From Bacillota bacterium (lineage in GTDB: Bacteria > Bacillota > Clostridia > UBA1381): a stretch of 5,723 bases of DNA. Below, one piece after another: positions 1 through 5,723 of this stretch; the first letter of the stretch is position 1, and each line of letters starts with the position of its first letter. The notes under the pieces were generated by a model, which saw nothing but the letters and a program-made list of their open reading frames with translations, searched no databases and had not been told where the DNA came from. Both the position numbers and the translations under genes were made by a program. Location: the NCBI GenBank assembly GCA_021203665.1, contig JAJQAT010000211.1, positions 1 to 5,723 on the forward strand, written 5' to 3'.

Positions 1-43
1 GAGTAATATAATTTGAAGTATAATCTAAAGAGGAGATATAAAT

Positions 44-1012
44 ATGGATAAGAACGTTAAGCTGTATGTGGTAGTACCGTGCTATAACGAGGAGGAGGTA
101 TTGCACGAAACCTCAAAGCAGATGCTGGAGCTGTTCGCGCAAATGCAATCGGAGGAGCTGATAAGCTCCGCCAGCAGAATTGTCTTTGTGGACGACGGTT
201 CAAAGGATAAGACGTGGAGCATAATAAACAGCCTTACAAAGGAGCATACCGAGATTGCCGGCATAAAGCTCGCGAGAAACGCGGGTCACCAGAATGCTCT
301 GTTCGCCGGACTTATGACGGTAAAGGAGGACTGTGACTGCGCCATTTCAATCGACGCCGACCTTCAGGACGATATACACGTTATACCGGATATGGTTAAG
401 CATTACATCGAGGGATACGATGTGGTTTACGGAGTGAGAAACAAACGCGATACGGACACATTTTTCAAGCGCACAACGGCGGTCGGCTTTTATAAGCTTA
501 TGCAGCTTATGGGCGTGAATATCGTGTTCAATCACGCGGATTACAGGCTGATGAGCAAAAAAGCGCTTGACGGACTTTCGCAGTTCCACGAGAGAAATAT
601 GTTCCTGCGCGGAATGGTTCCGCTTGTCGGCTACCGTTCAACGAGCGTGTATTACGACAGAAACGAGAGATTCGCGGGCGAATCCAAGTACCCGTTAAAG
701 AAGATGCTTTCATTCGCGTTTGACGGAATAACGTCGTTCAGCATCAGCCCGATACGTATGATTTCGGCTTTCGGCGCGATAGTGTGCGTTATAGCCGTAA
801 TAATGGCGGTGTACGCGCTTGTGCAGAAGATTATCGGTCATACGAACGCGGGTTGGGCATCGCTTATGATGTCGATATGGTTTATAGGCGGAGTGCAGCT
901 TTTGTCGGTCGGACTTATAGGCGAGTATATAGGCAAGCTGTATAAAGAGGTAAAAAGACGTCCGAGATATATAATAGAGGCGTATGTGAATGAGCGGGAG
1001 GCGGATGAGTAA
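44..1012 (+). CDS. Membrane-anchored family 2 glycosyltransferase (GtrB/polyprenyl-phosphate type)
   Basis: The 322-aa product resembles GT2 enzymes that move a sugar from a nucleotide donor to a polyprenyl phosphate on the inner face of the membrane (GtrB, CsbB, DPM1 group). The N-terminal GT-A domain (about residues 6-230) opens with VVVPCYNEEE and carries DDGS (50-53), the metal/donor-binding DADLQDD (104-110), ADYRLM (165-170) and GESKYPLKKM (212-221), all typical of this subgroup. Two hydrophobic helices follow (about 237-261 and 271-297), then a basic cytoplasmic tail. This two-helix arrangement fits the family, and the length is normal. The ATG lies 8 nt after AGGAG (31-35). The stop codon overlaps the next start by 1 nt. 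The sugar donor and final acceptor cannot be read from sequence; a role in cell-envelope glycan or teichoic acid decoration is an inference. The family call is firm and the substrate is unknown. Confidence 0.93.
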   Translation: MDKNVKLYVVVPCYNEEEVLHETSKQMLELFAQMQSEELISSASRIVFVDDGSKDKTWSIINSLTKEHTEIAGIKLARNAGHQNALFAGLMTVKEDCDCAISIDADLQDDIHVIPDMVKHYIEGYDVVYGVRNKRDTDTFFKRTTAVGFYKLMQLMGVNIVFNHADYRLMSKKALDGLSQFHERNMFLRGMVPLVGYRSTSVYYDRNERFAGESKYPLKKMLSFAFDGITSFSISPIRMISAFGAIVCVIAVIMAVYALVQKIIGHTNAGWASLMMSIWFIGGVQLLSVGLIGEYIGKLYKEVKRRPRYIIEAYVNEREADE

Positions 1013-1944
1013 TGTTTGATGTTGCGATAATCGGAGGCGGACCCGCCGGTATGTCGGCGGCGATTTACGCGGCGCGCGGCGGTATGAAAACGCTTGTGAT
1101 TGAAAAAATAGCCTACGGCGGTCAGGCGATAAAAACATATGAAATAGACAATTATCCGGGGTTCGCGGATAATCCCACGGGCGAGGAGCTTGCGGCGGCG
1201 CTTGAAAAGCACGCGAGAAAATTCGATGTGACCTTTTTGAGCGAAACGGTAAAATCAATCGAAAACGCGGAATACGGAGTCAAGGTAATCCACACGCGCC
1301 GAAACAAGTATATGACGAAATCCATAATATTTGCCACGGGCGCGAATCCTAAAACGCTCGGCGCGGACGGTGAGGAACGCCTTACGGGCGCGGGAATTTC
1401 CTATTGCGCCACCTGCGACGGAGCATTTTTCAAGGATAAGGACGTATGCGTAATCGGCGGCGGAAACACCGCCATGGAGGACGCGCTGTATTTGGCGGGA
1501 TTTTGCTCCAAGGTGTATGTTTTAAACAGAAGCAAGCGATTTAAGGCATCGGCGCGCGCTCTTGAAAATGTAAAAAAGAACGGAAAAATACAGATTATTA
1601 CCGATACGGTTGTTGAAAAATTCAACGGCGCGGCGATGCTTGAAGGTGTTTCGATAAAGAACACGGCGACGGGCGAAAAGAGTATATTAAAGGTTTCGGG
1701 CGCGATTGTGGCAATAGGCGTAACGCCGTCGTCGGATTTGGCGGCGCAGTGCGGAATTGAACGCTGTCCGCTCGGATTTATAAAGACGGATATGTACCTT
1801 GCCACCAACGTCGACGGAATATTCGCCGCTGGCGACGTAAGAGTATCGCCGTTAAGGCAGGTTATAACAGCCGCCGCGGACGGCGCGGTGGCGGCGACCT
1901 CGGCAATAAGCTATGTAAACGAACTGGGAATAAAGAGCATATGA
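1012..1944 (+). CDS. trxB: Thioredoxin reductase-like flavoprotein
   Basis: The 310-aa product matches low-molecular-weight thioredoxin reductases, cytoplasmic FAD enzymes that pass electrons from a pyridine nucleotide to thioredoxin. FAD binding is shown by GGGPAG (8-13) and by the C-terminal GIFAAGDV (269-276). The redox-active disulfide is C132-A-T-C135 followed by D136. The second nucleotide-binding motif GGGNTA (149-154) is intact. The length matches the family (about 305-320 aa). One thing is odd: the usual HRRxxFRA motif, whose arginines hold the 2'-phosphate of NADPH, reads NRSKRFKA (172-179), so cofactor preference may differ. The ATG overlaps the previous stop as TAATG, with GGGAGG (996-1001) 10 nt upstream as a possible ribosome binding site. 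The last bases overlap the amidohydrolase start as ATGA. A specialised paralogue acting on a partner other than thioredoxin is possible. Confidence 0.88.
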   Translation: MFDVAIIGGGPAGMSAAIYAARGGMKTLVIEKIAYGGQAIKTYEIDNYPGFADNPTGEELAAALEKHARKFDVTFLSETVKSIENAEYGVKVIHTRRNKYMTKSIIFATGANPKTLGADGEERLTGAGISYCATCDGAFFKDKDVCVIGGGNTAMEDALYLAGFCSKVYVLNRSKRFKASARALENVKKNGKIQIITDTVVEKFNGAAMLEGVSIKNTATGEKSILKVSGAIVAIGVTPSSDLAAQCGIERCPLGFIKTDMYLATNVDGIFAAGDVRVSPLRQVITAAADGAVAATSAISYVNELGIKSI

Positions 1945-3095
1945 AAACACTTATAAAAAACGGAAAAATATTCACAATGGCGGGAAAGGTAATCGAAAAC
2001 GGCTGCGTGCTGTTTGACGATAAGATTTTATATGTCGGCGCGGATAACGGCGAGGCGGCGGACGAGGTTATAGACGCCGAGGGTATGGTCGTAATGCCGG
2101 GACTTATCGACGCGCACTGCCACGTCGGAATGTTTGAGGATTCGCTCGGCTTTGAGGGTGATGACGGCAACGAGGACAGCGACCCGATAATGCCGCATTT
2201 GCGCGCGATAGACGGTATAAATCCCTTTGACCGCGCTTTTAAGGACGCGTACACGGCGGGAGTTACGGCGGTTGTGACGGGACCGGGCAGCGCGAATCCC
2301 GTCGGCGGTCAGTTTGCGGCGGTAAAGACGTACGGCATATGCGTGGACGATATGGTAATAAAAGCGCCCGCCGCGATGAAATTCGCACTCGGTGAAAACC
2401 CCAAAAGCGTGTATAACGAAAAGGAAGAGGCGCCCGTAACGCGAATGGGAACTATGGCGCTTATCCGCGAGCTTCTTATAAAGTCGAGAGAATATATGAA
2501 CAGGCTTGACGCCTATAATGAGAACAGCGAGGAGAATGAAAAGCCGGATTTTGATATGAAATCGGAGGCCATGATACCGGTTCTGAAAAAGGAAATACCG
2601 GTAAAAATCCACGCGCACCGCGCGGACGATATTTGCAGCGCGATACGCTTGGGCAAGGAGTTTGACATATGCGTCACGATAGAGCATTGCTCGGACGGCG
2701 ACGCGGTTGCGCCGATTTTGGAGCGCGAAAAGCTCCCGATAATGCTCGGTCCGACTCTTTCGGACAGGAGTAAGCCGGAGCTTAAAAATCTGACCTTTGA
2801 CACATATAAGAATTTATCCGACAGAGGCTTGGACGTTGCCATTATAACGGATCATCCGGAAATAACGATAGAAAATTTGCCGCTGTGCGCCGTTATGGCG
2901 GTAAAGCACGGTATGGACGAGGAGAAAGCGCTTGAGGCGATAACCGTAACCGCGGCGAAAAACTGCCGGATAGATGACCGCGTGGGAAGTCTTGAAATCG
3001 GCAAGGATGCCGATATAGCGGTGTTTACCGATTTACCGACAAGATTTGACGCAGAATGTAAAATGACATTCATAGATGGGAAGAGGGTTAAATAA
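1941..3095 (+). CDS. Metal-dependent amidohydrolase, imidazolonepropionase-like
   Basis: The 384-aa product belongs to the amidohydrolase superfamily (imidazolonepropionase-related group), cytoplasmic TIM-barrel enzymes that hydrolyse C-N bonds with bound metal. A small beta domain (residues 1-50, ending VIDAEGMVVMPG) leads into the metal-binding HxH at H59 and H61 (DAHCH). Other likely ligands are H224/H226 in KIHAHR, H249 in IEHC, and the catalytic aspartate D304 in TDHP. The C-terminal VGSLEIGKDADIAVF (348-362) is the standard return to the beta domain. GPGSANPVGGQ (114-124) and GENPKSVY (151-158) are distinctive of a clostridial-type subgroup that I recognise only by pattern. The ATG overlaps the trxB-like stop by 4 nt (ATGA), implying translational coupling. 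No histidine-degradation genes lie nearby, so a role as HutI is not supported. The substrate is unknown. Confidence 0.9.
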   Translation: MKTLIKNGKIFTMAGKVIENGCVLFDDKILYVGADNGEAADEVIDAEGMVVMPGLIDAHCHVGMFEDSLGFEGDDGNEDSDPIMPHLRAIDGINPFDRAFKDAYTAGVTAVVTGPGSANPVGGQFAAVKTYGICVDDMVIKAPAAMKFALGENPKSVYNEKEEAPVTRMGTMALIRELLIKSREYMNRLDAYNENSEENEKPDFDMKSEAMIPVLKKEIPVKIHAHRADDICSAIRLGKEFDICVTIEHCSDGDAVAPILEREKLPIMLGPTLSDRSKPELKNLTFDTYKNLSDRGLDVAIITDHPEITIENLPLCAVMAVKHGMDEEKALEAITVTAAKNCRIDDRVGSLEIGKDADIAVFTDLPTRFDAECKMTFIDGKRVK

Positions 3096-3131
3096 ATCAC
3101 GCGGGACTCACAACAGCGATTTCTAAATATA

Positions 3132-3184
3132 TAAATAAAAATTAGAAAAAAATGCTTGACAACGGGCGGTAAAATCTATATAAT
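3132..3184 (+). promoter_or_regulatory. Strong sigma-A promoter of rpmH with AT-rich upstream element
   Basis: The -35 box TTGACA (3156-3161) and -10 box TATAAT (3179-3184) both match consensus exactly and are separated by the optimal 17 nt. Just upstream, 3132-3153 is almost pure A/T with A-tracts, resembling an UP element that binds the alpha subunit of RNA polymerase. Transcription would begin near 3190-3191, giving a leader of about 72 nt before rpmH. A promoter of this strength fits the high demand for a ribosomal protein. The UP-element part is inferred from composition; the boxes are seen directly. Confidence 0.9.
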
Positions 3185-3195
3185 AGTTTAGGTGT

Positions 3196-3236
3196 CTATT
3201 TATAAAATAGGAATAAAGGCGGTTGATCGGGACCGC
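3196..3236 (+). promoter_or_regulatory. Two small hairpins in the rpmH 5' leader
   Basis: The first hairpin is CTATTT (3196-3201) / AAATAG (3205-3210), 6 perfect pairs with a 3-nt loop, starting about 5 nt from the predicted transcript end. The second is GCGGTT (3219-3224) / GACCGC (3231-3236), 6 pairs including one T-G, with a 6-nt loop. A 5' hairpin of this kind can stabilise an mRNA, and a leader structure could bind a regulator, but I recognise no described leader family. The pairing is seen; function is a guess. Confidence 0.45.
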
Positions 3237-3246
3237 AAATAAGCAG

Positions 3247-3253
3247 AGGAGGT
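3247..3253 (+). promoter_or_regulatory. Ribosome binding site of rpmH
   Basis: AGGAGGT is a near-perfect complement of the 16S rRNA tail and stands 9 nt before the rpmH ATG. It sits in the 7-nt loop of a possible 4-bp stem, AGCA (3242-3245) / TGCT (3253-3256), which would leave most of the site exposed. Confidence 0.85.
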
Positions 3254-3262
3254 GCTGTAACA

Positions 3263-3397
3263 ATGAAAATGACTTTTCAGCCGAAAAAGCGTCAAAGAGC
3301 TAAGGAACACGGCTTCAGAAAGAGAATGTCTACTAAGTCGGGCAGAAAGATTCTGGCAAACAGAAGACAGAGAGGCAGAAAGAAGCTATCTGCATAA
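3263..3397 (+). CDS. rpmH: 50S ribosomal protein L34
   Basis: This small gene encodes 44 residues and is recognised by the full L34 signature: a start of MKMTFQPKKRQR, a middle of KEHGFRKRMST and an end of RRQRGRKKLSA. L34 is a short, very basic protein of the large ribosomal subunit that binds 23S rRNA. The length is exactly that usual for bacteria. The ATG follows a strong AGGAGGT by 9 nt and a consensus promoter by about 80 nt. rnpA follows after 75 nt, the near-universal bacterial arrangement. The upstream neighbour is an amidohydrolase gene and not dnaA, which is unusual. The identification is essentially certain. Confidence 0.98.
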   Translation: MKMTFQPKKRQRAKEHGFRKRMSTKSGRKILANRRQRGRKKLSA

Positions 3398-3411
3398 TAT
3401 ATGAAAGGTTT

Positions 3412-3453
3412 AGGCAGGAAGTGAGGAGGAACTCTTTGCTTGTTGCCTTTTTT
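3412..3453 (+). terminator. Terminator-like hairpin between rpmH and rnpA (probable attenuator)
   Basis: Bases 3412-3428 pair with 3432-3448 without bulges: 17 positions with one G-G mismatch (3418/3442) and several G-T pairs, closing on a GAA loop. Six T (3448-3453) follow at once, the first of them closing the stem. This is the layout of an intrinsic terminator. Because essential rnpA lies immediately downstream in the same direction with no evident promoter of its own, partial readthrough is expected, lowering rnpA, yidD, yidC and jag relative to rpmH. It could instead serve as an RNA-processing site. The structure is seen; the attenuating role is inferred. Confidence 0.7.
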
Positions 3454-3472
3454 CATAAAAAGAGGTATTTAG

Positions 3473-3805
3473 ATGAAGAATACTCAAAGCCTAAAGCTCA
3501 ACAGAGATTTCAGACGCGCATACAAAAGCGGCAGCGCCGTCGGCGGCTATACCGTAGTGTACGCGCGCAAAAACAAGTATTCCTTTAACCGCCTCGGACT
3601 CACGGTTGGCAAAACTATAGGCAAAGCGGTGGTGCGAAACCGCCTAAAGCGGCTTATGCGCGAGAGCTACCGCCTTGAGGAGGACAATATAAAAAAGGGA
3701 TACGACATCATTATAGTGGCGCGGAGCAGAGCAATAGGAAAAACGCAGGAACAAATCCGTAAGGATATAGTTTATTCTATGAAGAAGTTGAATTTAATAC
3801 AATGA
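3473..3805 (+). CDS. rnpA: Ribonuclease P protein component
   Basis: The 110-aa basic protein is the protein subunit of RNase P. It binds the catalytic RNA and helps hold pre-tRNA 5' leaders during maturation. The family hallmark is the RNR motif in KAVVRNRLKRLMRE (51-64). FRRAYKSG (13-20) and the LGLTVGKTIGKA stretch (41-52) are also typical, as is the GYDIIIVAR strand (77-85). Length is normal. The ATG has AGAGGT (3461-3466) 6 nt upstream, and an in-frame TAG just before it (3470-3472) excludes a longer product. The gene lies downstream of the rpmH hairpin and overlaps yidD by 4 nt (ATGA). Confidence 0.97.
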   Translation: MKNTQSLKLNRDFRRAYKSGSAVGGYTVVYARKNKYSFNRLGLTVGKTIGKAVVRNRLKRLMRESYRLEEDNIKKGYDIIIVARSRAIGKTQEQIRKDIVYSMKKLNLIQ

Positions 3806-4038
3806 CAAAAATACTAATCGCGATGATTGATTTTTACAGACACCACATTTCGCCGTATAAGGGAGGGGCGTGCTGCCGCTTTATCCCAACCTGCTCGCAG
3901 TATGCGAGGGAAGCCTTGCAGGAGTACGGCGCACTGCGCGGGACGTATCTTGCCGTAAGACGGCTGCTTAAATGCCACCCGTTCCACGAGGGCGGCTACG
4001 ACCCTGTGCCGAAAAAACACAGCAGAGAGGAAAAATAA
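3802..4038 (+). CDS. yidD: Membrane protein insertion efficiency factor YidD
   Basis: The 78-aa product carries the full YidD (DUF37) signature: FYRHHISPYKG (11-21), CRFIPTCSQYA (25-35), ALRGTYLAVRRLLKCHPF (44-61) and GGYDPVP (64-70). YidD is a small, membrane-associated, amphipathic protein that aids insertion of membrane proteins through YidC. Conserved cysteines are C25, C31 and C58; an extra one is at C24. The start overlaps the rnpA stop as ATGA and has no strong ribosome binding site, so its translation is probably coupled to rnpA. yidC starts 5 nt after its stop, in line with the joint function. Confidence 0.96.
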   Translation: MTKILIAMIDFYRHHISPYKGGACCRFIPTCSQYAREALQEYGALRGTYLAVRRLLKCHPFHEGGYDPVPKKHSREEK

Positions 4039-4043
4039 GACGT

Positions 4044-5027
4044 ATGTTTGAGTATCTTATCACACGGCCGATGGGCTTTATCATTGAGTTCATCTATGGT
4101 CTTGTTGCAAACTATGGTCTTGCGATAATAATATTTACGGTTGTCATAAAGATGATATTGATGCCGCTTAATGTTCGCTCGCAAAGGGCCATGAAAAAAC
4201 AGCAGAAAGTACAGCCGATTATCGCGGAGCTTCAAAAGAAGTACGCGAATGATCAGGAAAAGCTTCAGCGTGAGATGATGAAGATTTATAAGGAGAACAA
4301 TATAAGCATGTCCGGCGGATGTCTGCCCATGCTTATACAGATGCCCATCCTTATAGGCTTGTATCAGGTTATTCAAAGACCGATTTCGTATCTTATAGGC
4401 GTTGACTGGAGTCTTGATTCGGTTGTAAACGAGGTATACCGTTTGCGCGACGCAATGGTCAGTCTCGGATATAACCTAAGCAGCTATGCTGAGGCGACGG
4501 TAGACGTAATAAGAAAATCGGGACAGATACAGCTTTCCAAATGGGCGGAGGTTGTCGGTGCCAACGGCAGCCTGCTTGACGGCGTTACGGGCGGGACGCA
4601 TCCGTGGGTTATTAATTTTAATTTCCTCGGACTTGACCTTTCAAACGCTCCGTCGGCGGCGTTTTCAAGGATAATGGCGCTGGATTTTTCGAATTGGAGC
4701 ATTATCGCGCTGCTTGCGATTCCGATTTTAGCGATAGTCGCGCAGCTTATATCCATGAAGGTATCGCAGGCGCAGTCCGGTCAAAAGAACGACTCCAACA
4801 GTCAGGCAAATCAAATGTCAAAAACAATGCTGTGGATGATGCCTGTTATGACGGGATTTTTCACCATAACATTGCCGTCGGGTATAGGACTTTACTGGAT
4901 AATCAGCGCGGTTGTTCAGATAATTCAGCAGCTGGTGATTAATTATTATTTAGATAAGAAAGGGGAGGACGTAGTTGTCACAATTCCTGAAAAAACACAG
5001 AAGCACGGAAAAAAGCGCAAAAAATAA
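4044..5027 (+). CDS. yidC: Membrane protein insertase YidC/Oxa1 family
   Basis: The 327-aa product inserts and folds membrane proteins, alone or with SecYEG. Membrane segments are visible at about residues 22-42, 95-118, 217-238 and 262-300 (the last holding two helices). Between the first two lies the cytoplasmic helical hairpin (about 43-90; RSQRAMKKQQKVQPII then ELQKKY). GCLPMLIQMPILIGLYQ (92-108) is a family signature. The groove position usually held by arginine is K36 in IKMILMPL, which keeps the charge. The lysine-rich tail (305-327) suits ribosome contact. I see no lipoprotein signal with a lipobox cysteine. I chose the ATG at 4044 because residues of an in-frame extension to 3972 lie inside yidD and look unlike any YidC start. 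AGAGAGG (4024-4030) lies 13 nt upstream, a little far. The last 53 nt overlap jag. Confidence 0.96.
   Translation: MFEYLITRPMGFIIEFIYGLVANYGLAIIIFTVVIKMILMPLNVRSQRAMKKQQKVQPIIAELQKKYANDQEKLQREMMKIYKENNISMSGGCLPMLIQMPILIGLYQVIQRPISYLIGVDWSLDSVVNEVYRLRDAMVSLGYNLSSYAEATVDVIRKSGQIQLSKWAEVVGANGSLLDGVTGGTHPWVINFNFLGLDLSNAPSAAFSRIMALDFSNWSIIALLAIPILAIVAQLISMKVSQAQSGQKNDSNSQANQMSKTMLWMMPVMTGFFTITLPSGIGLYWIISAVVQIIQQLVINYYLDKKGEDVVVTIPEKTQKHGKKRKK
4961..4968 (+). promoter_or_regulatory. Ribosome binding site fixing the TTG start of jag
   Basis: AGGGGAGG includes GGAGG (4964-4968), 6 nt before the TTG at 4975. It lies inside yidC. An in-frame TAG directly before the TTG (4972-4974) rules out any earlier start, and no ATG or GTG lies between it and the conserved domain, so this site decides the start. 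Confidence 0.8.
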
Positions 5028-5723
5028 AGAGGCGGCAATAGAGGCGGCTCTAAACGAGCTCGGCGCCGCGCGCGAAGAGGTTGAAATAGAAATTCTTGAC
5101 GAGGGTTCGAAGGGATTCCTCGGACTCGGAGTAAGGGACGCGAGAGTAAGAGTTACCCTTAAGGAAGAAATTGCCGTCGAGCCGGAGGTTGAGGAGAAAA
5201 AGGCTCCCGCAAGACAGGCAAGCAGACCCAAGAGAACCGAAAAGAAAGCGGACAAGCCGAAGAGAACGGACAGACCCAAGAAGGAATCTCTCGGCGGACC
5301 GGAGGAGGACGCGAGGAATTTCCTGAGCGGCATATTCGGCGCGATGAATCTTGACGTTGATATTGACGTTACGACGGACGAGGAGAAAAACATATCAATC
5401 GACCTTTCGGGCGAGAATATGGGAATCGTTATCGGTAAGAGGGGCGACACGCTCGACAGTCTGCAATACCTTACATCGCTTGTGGTAAATCAGCGTTCGG
5501 AGGATTATATAAAGGTTTCCATCGATACCGAAAATTACAGAGAAAAGCGCACGGAGGCACTGCTCGCGCTGTCAACACGCCTTGCGGAAAAGGTTACAAA
5601 AACGGGCAAGAAGTTTACTCTTGAACCCATGAATCCCTACGAGAGACGCGTAATTCACTCAAACCTTCAGGACAGCGGAACCGTTACGACGTACTCGGTC
5701 GGCTCGGAGCCGTACAGAAAGGT
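4975..5723 (+). CDS. jag: Jag/KhpB RNA-binding protein (SpoIIIJ-associated), 3' end outside window
   Basis: This partial gene (249 codons visible) encodes a Jag/KhpB protein, a cytoplasmic RNA-binding regulator linked with YidC and cell-envelope growth. In order it has a Jag_N domain (about residues 10-62, with EKSAKNKEAAIEAAL and KGFLGLGVRDARVRV), a charged linker (63-110) with PKRT at 85-88 and 95-98, a KH domain whose GKRG loop is at 154-157, and an R3H domain with NPYERRVIH (220-228). YSVGSEPYRK near the window edge is the usual family ending, so perhaps only a few to 20 residues are missing. Translation starts at TTG (see ribosome binding site at 4961) and the first 53 nt lie within yidC in another frame, implying coupled translation. 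About eight residues precede the normal Jag_N start. The family call is firm. Confidence 0.93.
   Translation, partial: MSQFLKKHRSTEKSAKNKEAAIEAALNELGAAREEVEIEILDEGSKGFLGLGVRDARVRVTLKEEIAVEPEVEEKKAPARQASRPKRTEKKADKPKRTDRPKKESLGGPEEDARNFLSGIFGAMNLDVDIDVTTDEEKNISIDLSGENMGIVIGKRGDTLDSLQYLTSLVVNQRSEDYIKVSIDTENYREKRTEALLALSTRLAEKVTKTGKKFTLEPMNPYERRVIHSNLQDSGTVTTYSVGSEPYRK

Noticed and set aside
19..24. TATAAT as a -10 box for the glycosyltransferase gene
   Set aside because: Transcription would start near 31, inside the ribosome binding site, and any -35 box falls off the window edge. It is more likely chance in AT-rich DNA.
710..1258. Open frame of 182 codons on the - strand across the glycosyltransferase/trxB junction
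   Set aside because: It spans the junction of two well-supported genes and gives an Arg/His/Tyr-rich translation with no domain. It is an antisense shadow.
2028..2687. Long open frame of 219 codons on the - strand opposite the amidohydrolase
   Set aside because: It has no ribosome binding site, and its translation is rich in Arg, Tyr, His and Val with no recognisable domain. It mirrors the codon pattern of the real gene opposite.
3120..3148. TTTCTAA/TTAGAAA inverted repeat as a terminator of the amidohydrolase gene
   Set aside because: The stem is nearly all A-T with a 15-nt loop, and A residues follow instead of T. It is better explained as part of the AT-rich element upstream of the rpmH promoter.
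3436..3588. A 50-codon TTG reading frame with GGAGG 6 nt upstream, running into rnpA in another frame
   Set aside because: The ribosome binding site is inside the terminator-like hairpin, and the translation is a low-complexity run of Arg/Gln matching no family I know. The overlap with the start of rnpA explains its composition.
3972..4043. In-frame upstream extension of yidC starting at an ATG inside yidD
   Set aside because: The 24 extra residues (MPPVPRGRLRP...) are proline/arginine-rich and lie over the conserved end of YidD. The ATG at 4044 follows a ribosome binding site and gives a normal YidC start.
4950..5450. Serine/phenylalanine-rich open frame of 166 codons on the - strand opposite jag
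   Set aside because: Low-complexity Ser/Phe/Leu sequence results from reading the Glu/Lys/Arg-rich jag coding strand backwards; the + strand shows clear Jag_N and KH motifs.

Overview
The window looks like a chromosomal segment from a low-to-medium GC member of the Bacillota, most likely Clostridia. The evidence is the rpmH-rnpA-yidD-yidC-jag gene order, strong AGGAGG-type ribosome binding sites, a TTG start codon, the lysine/arginine-rich L34 sequence, and a single-domain YidC without the large periplasmic domain of Proteobacteria. The assignment is an inference from sequence character; no database search was made. All eight supported genes lie on the + strand.

Positions 44-3095 hold a tightly packed three-gene cluster: a membrane-anchored family 2 glycosyltransferase of the GtrB/polyprenyl-phosphate type, a thioredoxin reductase-like flavoprotein with a CATC redox centre, and a metal-dependent amidohydrolase related to imidazolonepropionase. 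The junctions overlap by 1 nt (TAATG) and 4 nt (ATGA), so the genes are probably co-transcribed and translationally coupled. A shared pathway is not evident.

Positions 3096-3262 are intergenic. They hold an AT-rich upstream element, a perfect-consensus sigma-A promoter (TTGACA-17 nt-TATAAT), and a leader of about 72 nt with two small hairpins and a strong ribosome binding site. I see no dnaA gene and no cluster of DnaA boxes, although dnaA is the usual neighbour of rpmH.

Positions 3263-5723 hold the conserved cluster: rpmH (ribosomal protein L34, 44 aa), a terminator-like hairpin followed by six T, rnpA (protein subunit of RNase P), yidD (membrane insertion factor), yidC (membrane insertase) and jag/khpB (KH-R3H RNA-binding protein, cut by the window end). 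The hairpin after rpmH probably lets L34 be made in large excess over RnpA and the genes downstream. The jag gene begins at a TTG codon inside yidC and overlaps it by 53 nt.

Nothing here amounts to a clearly new system. The points most worth a second look are the rpmH-rnpA attenuator-like hairpin, the altered NADPH-binding motif of the thioredoxin reductase, the missing dnaA neighbour, and the hidden TTG start of jag.
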